From VRUE01 sp963805455 (lineage in GTDB: Bacteria; Actinomycetota; Thermoleophilia; Solirubrobacterales; 70-9), in contig CAWDUJ010000001.1 of assembly GCA_963805455.1 (NCBI GenBank), positions 1 to 64,000 of the forward strand: DNA of 64,000 nucleotides. Direction: 5' to 3'. The translations under genes were made by a program, and so were the position numbers. Below, one piece after another: positions 7,870 to 16,597 of this stretch. The stretch's first letter is position 1. Each line of letters begins with the position of its first letter. Under the pieces are notes generated by a model. It had not been told where the DNA came from. It did no database searches and saw only the letters and a list, made by a program, of their open reading frames with translations.

Positions 7870-8856
7870 ACGACGGGGGTCCCGCGTCTACATCAGCGCT
7901 TTCCGGCCCTCGCCGAAACGCTTCCCCATCTCGTCCTCTCTGAGCGGCCGACGCCCGTCCGCGAGCCGGCCGGTCTCGGCGTCTGGGTCAAGGAAGACGG
8001 CGCCTTCGGCTCTGGCGGTTGGGGCGGGAACAAGGTCCGAAAGCTCGAGTGGCTGATCCCCGATGCCCGGCGGCGCGGGCGCCGCTCGATCCTCACCTTC
8101 GGCGGCCTCGGAACGAACTGGGGGCTCGCGACCGCGCTCTATGGCCGCGAACACGGCCTCGAGACCGCGCTCGCGCTCCTCGACCAGCCGATCGACGCCC
8201 ACGTCACCGCCCAGCTCGAGCGCATCGAGGCGTCGGGTGCGCGTGTCCACCGCACCCACACCAAGGCCCGCACGGTGGCGATGCTGCCGTGGCTGCTGGC
8301 ACGCAATTCCCGCGGTGGCCACCCGCCGTACCTGCTGCCGGCCGGCGGCTCCTCGCGGGTCGGGGTGCTCGGCTATGTCGAGGCGGCGTTGGAGATCGCT
8401 GCCCAGGTCGATGACGGCATCCTGCCTGAGCCGGCCCACGTCGTCGTCCCGGTCGGCACCGGCGGAACCGCGGCCGGCCTGGCGCTCGGCCTCCAGCTCG
8501 CCGGCCTGCGCACCCGGGTCGTCGGGATCGTCGTCAACGACCAGCTCCCCCTCGACGGACCGGTGATCGCCCGGCTCGCGCGGCGCACCGCCGCGCTGCT
8601 CGAGCGCCGTGGCGCCCAGCTTGGCGGCAGCCTTCGAATCGGGCCGGACATGCTCAACCTCACCCGCGACCAGATCGGAGCGGGCTACGGCCATCCCACC
8701 GAGACCGCCTCGCGCGCCACCGGCCTCGCCGCCGAGGAGGGGCTCCGACTCGACCCCGTCTACACCGCGAAGGCGATGGCCGGCCTGCTGGCGCTTCGGG
8801 CGGAGGGCCGCCTGGGCGGCTCTGTGCTGTTCATCCACACCGATGGGCCTCGTTAG
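7870..8856 (+). CDS. PLP-dependent D-cysteine desulfhydrase/ACC deaminase-like protein
   Basis: The frame is open from 7861 to the TAG at 8854-8856 and is homologous throughout. RFPALAETLPHLVL and SERPTPV form the N-terminus, GGNKVRKLEW carries the PLP lysine, and FGGLGTNWGLA, VVPVGTGGTAAGL and FIHTDG follow. There is no ATG, GTG or TTG between 7861 and 8275, where an internal GTG would remove the PLP lysine. The natural start position falls at ACG 7870, consistent with a mutated or misread ATG. With that start the protein is 328 residues, normal for the family. Confidence 0.75.
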   Translation, partial: TTGVPRLHQRFPALAETLPHLVLSERPTPVREPAGLGVWVKEDGAFGSGGWGGNKVRKLEWLIPDARRRGRRSILTFGGLGTNWGLATALYGREHGLETALALLDQPIDAHVTAQLERIEASGARVHRTHTKARTVAMLPWLLARNSRGGHPPYLLPAGGSSRVGVLGYVEAALEIAAQVDDGILPEPAHVVVPVGTGGTAAGLALGLQLAGLRTRVVGIVVNDQLPLDGPVIARLARRTAALLERRGAQLGGSLRIGPDMLNLTRDQIGAGYGHPTETASRATGLAAEEGLRLDPVYTAKAMAGLLALRAEGRLGGSVLFIHTDGPR

Positions 8857-9646
8857 CATCCCTCGCTTGAGGCGGTGGATCTGGATTGCAGGGTTTCTCC
8901 TCGCGATGATCGTCCTGCCCGGCTGCGGCGGGGGCTCGACCGCGGTGGTTGAACCCGCCCCGAAACCGGATCCGCCGGCGCCGGACAAATTGGAACCGCC
9001 GCCTCATCCCACCCACCTCGACGTTGCCACCCCCGCCCAGGAGAAGGCTGCCGCACGGCAGGCCGTGACCGCAGAAGTCGAGCCGGAACCAAGCCCCGAA
9101 CCGACGAAGCCGCCTCCGCCGGGCTCGATGCCGCCGGCCTCGGCGGGCACCAACGGGTCCTACACTCCGCCCCCGCCGTCGCAGCGGAAAGTGATCACGC
9201 CGCGCGTGATCGAACGGATGGAGCGCTGGGAAGCGGAAGGGAGGGCGGTCCTGCTGAGCGGCATCGCCCTCGCGCCACCGAGCGCCCCGCAGCGGATCAA
9301 GGCCGCGATCAGCGCCGCAAACACAATCGTCGGTCGCCCCTATATATGGGGCGGGGGGCATGCCTCCTGGTACTCGAACGGGTACGACTGCTCCGGCGCG
9401 GTGAGCTTCGCTCTCGGTGCCGCCGGGCTGCTCGAGGCGCCGCTCGACTCGACCCACCTGGAGTCCTGGGGCGATCCCGGCCCCGGGCGGTGGGTGACCG
9501 TCTACGCGAACCCGTCGCACGCCTACGCGGTGATCGCCGGGCTGCGGTGGGACACCGTCGGCGACGAAAACGGCACCGGCCCGCGCTGGCACGCCGCCCT
9601 GCCATATCCGGAAGGCTTCGTCGCCCGCCACCCGCCGGGCCTCTAG
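8843..9646 (+). CDS. secreted lipoprotein with NlpC/P60-like cysteine peptidase fold
   Basis: 267 residues from ATG 8843, overlapping the PLP gene by 14 bases. A hydrophobic leader ends in a lipobox IVLPGC. A proline/glutamate-rich linker of about 80 residues follows. The C-terminal domain has VGRPYIWGGGHASW then YDCSGAVSFALGAAG, the typical cysteine motif of NlpC/P60 peptidases, and a later histidine in NPSHAYAVIAG. It probably trims peptidoglycan at the cell surface. TTG 8867 is an alternative start. Confidence 0.75.
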   Translation: MGLVSIPRLRRWIWIAGFLLAMIVLPGCGGGSTAVVEPAPKPDPPAPDKLEPPPHPTHLDVATPAQEKAAARQAVTAEVEPEPSPEPTKPPPPGSMPPASAGTNGSYTPPPPSQRKVITPRVIERMERWEAEGRAVLLSGIALAPPSAPQRIKAAISAANTIVGRPYIWGGGHASWYSNGYDCSGAVSFALGAAGLLEAPLDSTHLESWGDPGPGRWVTVYANPSHAYAVIAGLRWDTVGDENGTGPRWHAALPYPEGFVARHPPGL

Positions 9647-9659
9647 GTGGCGCCGGCCG

Positions 9660-10298
9660 CTAATTGCGGCGGATTCCACCGAACAGGCAGAGCTCCAGCC
9701 ACTTCCAGTGGCAATCGACCCGAACGAATCCGGCTTCCCTCAGCCACTCGAGCTGATCGCCGAGCGGCGCCAGCTGGTCGGAGGGGTCGGGGTCGCGCCG
9801 GTCGAGGCCGAGCCCCCGCTGGCTGAGGGCGCTCAGCTCGGGTGTCGGCGAGGCTACGCAGTCGAGATTGAAGAAGGCACCCCCGGCCGAGAGGTGATCG
9901 AACACCTCGGCGAAGAGCGCGCGCTTGCGATCGTCGGGCAGGTGATGGATCGCGAGCCCGGAGACGATCAGGTCGAACTCGCCGAGGCGCTCGGGCAGGG
10001 GGTCCATCAGGTCGTGGACCTCGAACTCGAACCCCTCCGCTCCGGCGAAGCGCTTCCGCGCCGCGTCGATCATCGCCGGTGAGAGATCGACTCCGACCGC
10101 CGCGGCCTCGGGGCAGACACGGGCGACCCCGCCGAGAAGGTGGCCGTCGCCGGTGCCGAGGTCGAGCACCCGGGCGACGGGGCCGGCGATCAGATCATCG
10201 AAGAGCAATTCCTCCGCCGCGGAGATCTGCGGCAGGCCCTCGCGGTAGGAGGGCCAGGACTCGGCCCGCCCGGGGTCCTTCCACTCGCTTCCGCTCAC
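9660..10298 (-). CDS. class I SAM-dependent methyltransferase
   Basis: 212 residues from GTG 10296-10298 (VSGSEWKDPGRAESWPSYR). The SAM-binding motif VLDLGTGDGHLL, the acidic VGVDLSPAMIDAAR and the post-motif FDLIVSGLAIHHL are plain. Resembles small-molecule or tRNA-type methyltransferases; the acceptor is unknown. It diverges from the P450 gene. Confidence 0.85.
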   Translation of the reverse strand: MSGSEWKDPGRAESWPSYREGLPQISAAEELLFDDLIAGPVARVLDLGTGDGHLLGGVARVCPEAAAVGVDLSPAMIDAARKRFAGAEGFEFEVHDLMDPLPERLGEFDLIVSGLAIHHLPDDRKRALFAEVFDHLSAGGAFFNLDCVASPTPELSALSQRGLGLDRRDPDPSDQLAPLGDQLEWLREAGFVRVDCHWKWLELCLFGGIRRN

Positions 10299-10369
10299 GC
10301 CCCGGATCCTTTCAACACTGTGGGGTAGGCTGGCCCGCGGATACCGGAGACCCAACGGAAGGACATTCG

Positions 10370-11617
10370 ATGAGCGCCACCGACCAGGATCAGACCCCGC
10401 TCGATCAGGTGCTGGTGGCAGACCGGGCCAACTTCCAGGATGGCCCGCCGCACGAGCTGTTCAAGAGGTTGCGCGGGGAGTGCCCGGTCCACTGGACATC
10501 GCGGATCACCGAGTTCCCGGACGAGAAAGGCTTCTGGTCGGTCACGACCGCCGACGACGTCCACGAGGTCAGCCGCGATTGGGAGACGTACTCCTCCGAA
10601 CGCCGGGGATTCACGGCTCTCGAGAACTCGATCCTGCCGCTCGAGCTGCAGCAGGCGATGTTCATCGGCATGGACCCACCCAAGCACGACCGGATCAAGG
10701 CCCTCTTCCAGCAGGGCTTCACGCCGCGACGGATCGCGGAGCACGAGGATGCGATCCGCGCCATCGCGATCGACGTCCTCGGGCAGCTCGAGGGCCGCGA
10801 GGAATGCGACCTCGTCGCCGAGGTCGCCCAGCCGGTCGTGGCCCGGGTGATCGGCAGCTTCATGGGCCTGCCACCCGAGGACGATGCGGCCTGGGTCGCG
10901 CTGATGAACACGCTGCTGCAGGCCGGCGACCCGGATGTGACGCCCGAGGGAGTCGAGGCGGCGATGGAACGCGACGTCCCCGAGATCTTCGAGCGCTGCG
11001 GAAAGCTGATCGCCGAACGGCGCGAGACCCCGACCGACGACCTGACCAGCGTCTTGGTCCACGCCGAGATCGAGGGCGAGCGGCTCGAGGACCACGAGAT
11101 CGTGATGGGCTTCGTCCTCCTGATGGCGGCCGGCAACGACAGCACCAAGGCGACCTACTCCAGCGGGATGCGGGCGCTGATGGAAGACCGCGACCAGATG
11201 GCAATGGTGCTCGAGGACCCGACGCTGGTTCCGGCGGTCGTCGAGGAGTCGCTGCGGATGTTCCCTGCCTTCGCCCACTTCGCCCGCACGGCGACCTGTG
11301 ACACGGAGCTCAACGGCCAGACGATCAAGGAGGGCGAGAAAGTCGTCATGTGGTACCCGTCCTCGAATCGCGACGAGACCCGCTACGAGGACCCCGAGCG
11401 CTTCGACGTCACCCGCAATCCCGAGCACCAGGCGTTCGGCGCCGGCGGTCGGCACTTCTGCCTCGGCACCGCGCTGGCGCGGCTGGAGCTGCGGATCATG
11501 ATCGAGGAGACGCTGGCGCGGTTCCCCGATCTCGAGATCACGGAGGCGCCCACCTACGTCGAGTCACCGTTCGCGAACCAGCTCAAAACCCTGCCGGTTT
11601 CTCTGAACCGCCGGTAG
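10370..11617 (+). CDS. cytochrome P450
   Basis: 415 residues, ATG with GGAAGGA upstream. The I-helix AAGNDST, the K-helix EESLR (ExxR), and the heme-binding loop FGAGGRHFCLG with the thiolate Cys near residue 364 are all present. The length and soluble N-terminus fit bacterial class I P450s that need a separate ferredoxin and reductase; neither is adjacent. Substrate unknown. Confidence 0.95.
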   Translation: MSATDQDQTPLDQVLVADRANFQDGPPHELFKRLRGECPVHWTSRITEFPDEKGFWSVTTADDVHEVSRDWETYSSERRGFTALENSILPLELQQAMFIGMDPPKHDRIKALFQQGFTPRRIAEHEDAIRAIAIDVLGQLEGREECDLVAEVAQPVVARVIGSFMGLPPEDDAAWVALMNTLLQAGDPDVTPEGVEAAMERDVPEIFERCGKLIAERRETPTDDLTSVLVHAEIEGERLEDHEIVMGFVLLMAAGNDSTKATYSSGMRALMEDRDQMAMVLEDPTLVPAVVEESLRMFPAFAHFARTATCDTELNGQTIKEGEKVVMWYPSSNRDETRYEDPERFDVTRNPEHQAFGAGGRHFCLGTALARLELRIMIEETLARFPDLEITEAPTYVESPFANQLKTLPVSLNRR

Positions 11618-11618
11618 G

Positions 11619-13382
11619 TCAGCGTCGGCGAATGACCTTGAATGCGACACGCGCCGGGGTCGAGGCGTTGCCGGCGGCATCGGTCGCGACCAGCGTCGCC
11701 CGGTAGCGGCCGGGTCGCAGCCGCTTCTTCCCGATCTTCCCCGAGAACGGGTTGCTGTTGGCCCCGGCGCTGCCGCTCCTCGCGAAGGCGCCAACGCGGG
11801 TGAACCTCGCCTTCCTCTTCCCTTTGCGGCGCTTTCGGCGTTCGATCTGGACCGTCACCCGGGCGGCCTCCGAGAGGGTGTAGCGGATTCTCGTCCCCCT
11901 CCTGATCTTGCTCGCCACCGGGGTCTCGGCTTTCGCCCGGCCCTTGACCGCCCAGGCGCGGGGGCTGAACTTCGCCCCCGAAATAACCGGCGCGGTCGTG
12001 TCCTTAGTCGGCGGCGAGGGTACGTCGACATAGCGGGCGGCGGAGAGGTCGGCGGTTTCGTAGAGGCCGAGTTCGCCGCCGACGACCACCCGATTGTGGC
12101 TGTCGGTCGTGACGTCCGCCCAGTTGCCCCTCAGGCGCGGGGGCTCGACGTAGCCGCCGCCGCCGAATTCCGGGTCGGGCTCCAGCACCGGAGAGCCCGG
12201 CGTCACGGGCCGCATCGCAGCTAGGACTGCGCCACCACCGCCGGGCGTCTCGCCGACACCCGAGAGAAGGAATCGATCCCTGGTAGGCCCCTGGCCGCCC
12301 GGGCGCTGCAGCGCAGCCCGGTACATGTTCTGATTTCCTGGGATCGGGACCCTGACGGTGGTGCCGGGGATCGTTGCCCCGGTCGTCGCATTCAGAGCCG
12401 TGACCCCGAAATCGCGTTCGGTGTCTTTGCCGGGTTCGATGTCGACGCTGCCGAACACATACAGGACGCCGCCATCGAGCACCTGGGCGGCGCCGAGGTC
12501 GGAGCCGTTGCCGGACCCGATCGTCACCGCCCCGGTCCCGTTGAAGGCCATGTCGCGGGCGCCGGTGGGCGAGTAGCGGACGACGAGCCATTCGGTCACG
12601 CCGCCGGTCGTCGTGACGCCGACCGCCCGGACCGCGCCGGACGGTTCGAGCGCGACGTCGCGGAGATCGTCGAAGGTGCCGATGAGGTCGGTGAAGGCTC
12701 CGTTTCCGTTTCCTTCCGGCCCGTCGAGGTCCGGGTCGAGGTTCCCGTCGGAGTCCCAGCGGGCGAGGGCGGCCGCGAGGCCGGAGGCGCCGACCGCGGT
12801 GATGTGCCCGTCCGGGGAGACCGCGATGTCCTTGAGGTCGGCTCCCGATGTGGTGATTTCGTCGGTCACGAACCCGGTGTTGGCGGGGCCGAAGCTCATA
12901 TCGAGAGCGCCGTCGGTGTCGTAGCGGGCGATCGTGAACAGCGAGTGGTGAGCGGGTTGGGTCACCGTGAAGCCGCCGGCGATGATCTTGCCCGTGCCCG
13001 GTTCGATCGCCAGCGACCTGATCTCCTGACCGTATTCGGCGAGCCCTTCCCCGAAGAGCCCCGGGGCTTCCCTCGAGAGGCCGTCGACGCCGAAGGTCGG
13101 GTCGGGCGTGCCGTCGCTGCGGAACCGCGCCAGGACCCAGCCGCCGTTCGGTTCGGCCGGTTCTTTGGCGAGGACCCCGCCCCCGACCAGTACCCGGTCC
13201 TGGCTGTCGACGACCATCGCGCTGCCGGACTCACGGGCTCCCGGGAACGAGGCGTTGATGCTGGCGAAGCCGGCGCCGCCGAACGAGGAGTCGGGGATGC
13301 CGCCGGCGGCGAGCGCCGCGGATGGAGCGACGAGCAGCGCCGCGAGCGTGATCCCGAAGGCGAGACGCGCAGCGGGGAGCAT
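11619..13382 (-). CDS. secreted delta-60 repeat (beta-propeller) protein
   Basis: 587 residues. A signal peptide (ITLAALLVAPSAALA) is followed by delta-60-type repeats of the form L-D-x-S-F-G, G-F-x-x, D-I-A-V-x-x-D-G-x-I-x-A-V-G. The C-terminal 110 residues form a separate basic beta domain (TPVASKIRRGTRIRYTLSEA onward) seen in many secreted proteins of this lineage. Extracellular or wall-associated; function unknown. Confidence 0.8.
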   Translation of the reverse strand: MLPAARLAFGITLAALLVAPSAALAAGGIPDSSFGGAGFASINASFPGARESGSAMVVDSQDRVLVGGGVLAKEPAEPNGGWVLARFRSDGTPDPTFGVDGLSREAPGLFGEGLAEYGQEIRSLAIEPGTGKIIAGGFTVTQPAHHSLFTIARYDTDGALDMSFGPANTGFVTDEITTSGADLKDIAVSPDGHITAVGASGLAAALARWDSDGNLDPDLDGPEGNGNGAFTDLIGTFDDLRDVALEPSGAVRAVGVTTTGGVTEWLVVRYSPTGARDMAFNGTGAVTIGSGNGSDLGAAQVLDGGVLYVFGSVDIEPGKDTERDFGVTALNATTGATIPGTTVRVPIPGNQNMYRAALQRPGGQGPTRDRFLLSGVGETPGGGGAVLAAMRPVTPGSPVLEPDPEFGGGGYVEPPRLRGNWADVTTDSHNRVVVGGELGLYETADLSAARYVDVPSPPTKDTTAPVISGAKFSPRAWAVKGRAKAETPVASKIRRGTRIRYTLSEAARVTVQIERRKRRKGKRKARFTRVGAFARSGSAGANSNPFSGKIGKKRLRPGRYRATLVATDAAGNASTPARVAFKVIRRR

Positions 13383-13502
13383 CGGGCCAAATTAGCAGCG
13401 GACCGCTCGATCGCGATCCTTACCGCCCAATTTGCGGAATCGTCAGGCCGATCCCCCTTGCGGCCCGCGAAATCCCCGCTAGGTTGATCACTGCGACCGG
13501 GA

Positions 13503-13542
13503 GGGACCGGCGCCCGCGGAAGCCAAGCGGTGAACTGGTCCC
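13503..13542. repeat. hairpin between genes
   Basis: GGGACCGG (13503-13510) pairs with CTGGTCCC (13535-13542), one G-T pair, and an inner CCGC/GCGG stem lies inside. It falls between the GNAT stop and the delta-60 start, so it may be a terminator or leader structure. A direct repeat CTACGCGCGA occurs twice just downstream (about 13562-13585). Confidence 0.4.
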
Positions 13543-13603
13543 GAGGGTGGCGTGAGAAGCTTCTACGCGCGAAGGCTACGCGCGAGGCAGGCGACGAGCG
13601 TCA

Positions 13604-14056
13604 TCACCGGTCGTATTTTCGTTCCCTGACCGGCCGCGCGAAGTGATGGGCCGAGATAACCATCCCGGAGTCGAGGTAGAGACGGTGGGCGTCTGCACGC
13701 TCGAGCCCGACGCCGGAGTCGAGGTGGAGCTGGTCGCATCCGAGCCGCGCCGCCTCCTCGAGGAGCCAACCGAGGATCGACCGCGCGTGGCCCCGGCGGC
13801 GCGCCTCGGGCAGGGTCGAGAGATCGTCGACGTACAGGTGGTGGCCCCAGGCGATGTTGTTGCCGACGCGGAAGCCGGCCACGGCCAGGGCCCGGACCTC
13901 ACCTCTCTCGAAGGCGCCGACCAGCCGGTATCCCTCGGCTCGCTGGACCTCATCGACCCGGTGGACGAACGCCTCCTCGTCCGCCAGCTCGGTGCGCAGC
14001 GCCCGCATCGCCTCGAACGCAAGGCCGGTCTCCGGCGGAAGCAGCTCGCGCACCAT
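13604..14056 (-). CDS. GNAT-family N-acetyltransferase
   Basis: 150 residues, ATG start. Acetyl-CoA-binding region: LYVDDLSTLPEARRRGHARS, the R-x-x-G-x-A loop, then ILGWLLEEAARLGCDQLHLD and the final Y-L-D-S-G. Full-length single-domain GNAT. The acceptor cannot be told. Confidence 0.85.
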   Translation of the reverse strand: MVRELLPPETGLAFEAMRALRTELADEEAFVHRVDEVQRAEGYRLVGAFERGEVRALAVAGFRVGNNIAWGHHLYVDDLSTLPEARRRGHARSILGWLLEEAARLGCDQLHLDSGVGLERADAHRLYLDSGMVISAHHFARPVRERKYDR

Positions 14057-14101
14057 CGGCGTTCATCCTAGGTGTGCCGGTACCTGCGACCATGTGCCGA
14101 G

Positions 14102-14743
14102 ATGAGACGGTTGATGGGGGGGCTGACCTACGCCAACGTCGTTTCGACGGTGTGCCTGGTGTTGGTGCTCGGCGGTGGAGTTGCCTATTCCGCGACCCAG
14201 TTGAGGAAGAACAGCGTCGGGACCAAGCAGCTGAAAAACGGCGCCGTCACTCAGAAGAAGATCAGCAAGTCTGCTCAGAACGCGCTCAGGGGCAACGCCG
14301 GCCCGGTCGGGCCGGCCGGTCCGAGTGGGGTGGGCCCGGCATTTGGCGTTACACGTGACGACCGTTTCACCGTAGCGTCGACCGATATCACCGACCCGAC
14401 CCCGCTGGTGACGCTGACCGGTTTGCCGGCGGGCTCATATGCGATCACGGCTCGGACATTCCTGCACGAGTCGGGCTCGGAGGATCTGGCGAAATGCAGG
14501 TTGCTCGCCCCCGCCACCGGCGGGAGCCAGGACATCGACGAAGGCACCGCCTTCATGGGCGGCGAGTTCGAGGGCGACTCCTTCGACGCCGCGATCCCCC
14601 TCCAGATGGTCCACACCTTCCCCACCGACGGCGGCACGGTCCGACTCGCTTGCGCCCACGAACATCTCCAACTCCAGGCGATCAACCCGAGGATCCAGGC
14701 GATCCGGGTGACCGGCGTGACCGACAGCGCGGTCACCGGCTGA
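14102..14743 (+). CDS. secreted protein of the QLKN-motif family
   Basis: 213 residues from ATG 14102. One transmembrane or signal segment (TYANVVSTVCLVLVLGGGVA) is followed by QLRKNSVGTKQLKNGAVTQ and a short collagen-like GPVGPAGPSGVGPA. The rest is a beta-rich domain. The same N-terminal pattern recurs in the broken gene at 32975. Such proteins are abundant in Thermoleophilia as I recall; function unknown. Confidence 0.7.
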   Translation: MRRLMGGLTYANVVSTVCLVLVLGGGVAYSATQLRKNSVGTKQLKNGAVTQKKISKSAQNALRGNAGPVGPAGPSGVGPAFGVTRDDRFTVASTDITDPTPLVTLTGLPAGSYAITARTFLHESGSEDLAKCRLLAPATGGSQDIDEGTAFMGGEFEGDSFDAAIPLQMVHTFPTDGGTVRLACAHEHLQLQAINPRIQAIRVTGVTDSAVTG

Positions 14744-14978
14744 GGATCTGGCGGCGTTCCCGGCCGGCGAATAGCGTGAGCGCCGGAGATGCTCTCCGGC
14801 CCGGCGATCCGCCGTCTCTGCGGCGCTTGGCGATTGGGCTGCTCGCGCGTCACGGGCGCGCCGGAGGCCCGGCGGTCGCCTCGTCGGGCGGATCCGCACG
14901 CTTCCCGGCGGCGCGCTGGTCGTCGTGCCCGGTAGCGCCGTCGCCCAGCCGGACCCCGAGTCCTAGACTTCCCACGCG

Positions 14979-15473
14979 ATGCCGGATGCGCTTCCCCAAG
15001 TCGCCGCGTTCCGTTCCGCGGCCGAGCGCCGCGACCTGGAGGGATTGCTCGCCTGCTTCACCCCCGATGCGGTGATGCGCTCGCCGGTGAGCGCGAGCCT
15101 GCGGTTCGAGAGCCCGGAGCAGCTGCGTGAGATCTTCGGCGTCGTCCTCCCGCGCATCGAGGCGATCGAGTACTTCGACGAACTCGGCGACGAGCACTCG
15201 CGGGTGCTCTTCTATCGCGGCCGCCTCGCCGGCGCGGACATCGAAGAGACCCAGCTGCTGCGGCTCGCGCCCGACGGGCGAATCCGGGAAATCGTCTTCT
15301 TCATCCGTCCCTTCCCGGCCCTCGCCGGAGTCGCCGCGGGCCTCGCGCCGGAGTTGGCGCGGGCGCGCGGGTACGGGCCGGTGCGGATCGCCGTGATGGC
15401 CGTGTTCGGCTCGGCTCTGCGGGTCGCGATCGCCCTCGCCGACCGGATCGGCGCCCGCCTGCTGGCTAGTTGA
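14979..15473 (+). CDS. SnoaL/NTF2-like protein
   Basis: 164 residues, ATG start. The NTF2-like pattern is typical: an N-terminal helix (VAAFRSAAERRDLEGLLACF), TPDAVMRSPV, an EQLREIFG helix and a curved sheet ending RIREIVFFIRPF. The C-terminal 50 residues are hydrophobic and unusual for the family. Enzymatic role unknown. Confidence 0.7.
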   Translation: MPDALPQVAAFRSAAERRDLEGLLACFTPDAVMRSPVSASLRFESPEQLREIFGVVLPRIEAIEYFDELGDEHSRVLFYRGRLAGADIEETQLLRLAPDGRIREIVFFIRPFPALAGVAAGLAPELARARGYGPVRIAVMAVFGSALRVAIALADRIGARLLAS

Positions 15474-16575
15474 ACTCGATCACGCTGCGGATCCCGTCCT
15501 GGGCCTCCATCAGCTCGAAGCCCCGGTTGACCTCGTCGAGTGAGATCCGGTGCGAGAGGAAGGGCTCGACGTCGATCTCTCCGGCGAGGTAGCGGTCGAT
15601 CAGGACCGGGACCTGGTCGCGGCCCTTGACGCCGCCGAACGAGGAGCCGGCGACGCGCCGGCCGGTGATCAGGAAGCGGGGGACGATGTCGAGGGTCTCG
15701 CCCTTGCCGGCGACGCCGGCGACCGTGCACAGCCCCCACGCCATCCGCGCCGCTTCGACCGCCTGTTTCATCACCGCGACGTTGCCGGTCGCCTCGAAGG
15801 TGTAGTCGGCCCCGAACCCGTCGGTCATCTCGAGGATCTTCTCGACCGCGTCGCCGTCGCCGCCGGCGATCAGGTCGGTCGCCCCCTGGCCGCGGGCCAG
15901 CTCGAGGCGGTCGCCGGAGAGGTCGACGCAGACGACCCGCTCGGCGCCCTGCAGGCGGCAACCGGCGACCGCGCCGAGGCCGACCATCCCGGCGCCGAAG
16001 ACGACGCAGGTGCTCCCCTCCTGCACCTTGGCGGTGTTGATCGCCGCCCCGAGGCCGGTCGAGAGCCCGCAGGCAAACAGGCAGGCGTGCTCGAACGGCG
16101 CCTCCGGGCTGACCTTCGCCAGCGCGATCTCCGGCATCACCGTGTACTCGGCGAAGGTCGAGCAGCCCATGAAGTGGCGGATCTCGTCGCCGTCGCGGGA
16201 GATCCGGGTCGTGCCGTCGGGAAGGTGGCCCTGGTTCTGCTCCTCGCGGATCGCCAGGCAGAGGTTGGTCCGCGGGTCGACGCAGTGGATGCACTCGCGG
16301 CACTGCGGCGAGAACATCGTCACCACGTGGTCGCCGACGGCGAGCGAGCCGACGTCGGGCCCGACCTGTTCGACGACCCCGGCTCCCTCGTGGCCGAGGA
16401 CCGTCGGCGCGTATCCGGAGGGGTCGGCGCCGGAGGCGGTGTAGAGGTCGGTGTGGCAGACGCCGCAGGCGGCGAGGCGGACCAGGACCTCTCCCGCCCT
16501 CGGCTCGGCGAGCTCGACCTCCTGGACGACAAGCGGCTCGCCGAACTCCTCGAGGACCGCCGCGCGCATCCTCAT
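15466..16575 (-). CDS. Zn-dependent class III-type alcohol dehydrogenase
   Basis: 369 residues from ATG 16575 (ATG 16569 equally possible). Catalytic zinc ligands sit in ACGVCHTDLYT and LGHEGAGVVE; the structural zinc site is CRECIHCVDPRTNLC. The features GCSTFAEYTVMPEIALAKV and SSFGGVKGRDQVP are typical of S-(hydroxymethyl)glutathione dehydrogenase. It lies 22 bases downstream of formate dehydrogenase, so formaldehyde oxidation with a thiol cofactor is the likely job. Actinobacteria usually use mycothiol, so the thiol is uncertain. Confidence 0.85.
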   Translation of the reverse strand: MRMRAAVLEEFGEPLVVQEVELAEPRAGEVLVRLAACGVCHTDLYTASGADPSGYAPTVLGHEGAGVVEQVGPDVGSLAVGDHVVTMFSPQCRECIHCVDPRTNLCLAIREEQNQGHLPDGTTRISRDGDEIRHFMGCSTFAEYTVMPEIALAKVSPEAPFEHACLFACGLSTGLGAAINTAKVQEGSTCVVFGAGMVGLGAVAGCRLQGAERVVCVDLSGDRLELARGQGATDLIAGGDGDAVEKILEMTDGFGADYTFEATGNVAVMKQAVEAARMAWGLCTVAGVAGKGETLDIVPRFLITGRRVAGSSFGGVKGRDQVPVLIDRYLAGEIDVEPFLSHRISLDEVNRGFELMEAQDGIRSVIEFN

Positions 16576-16597
16576 CTCGGGCCCGCCGTCACTCTCT

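Noticed and set aside
13383..13603. Possible glycine-type riboswitch
   Set aside because: The hairpin resembles parts of known aptamers only loosely and I could not match the conserved core.
14744..14978. Possible small gene (GTG about 14776) or fragment reading GRIRTLPGGALVVVPGSAVA
   Set aside because: No consistent frame, start or ribosome site; too little to support a gene.
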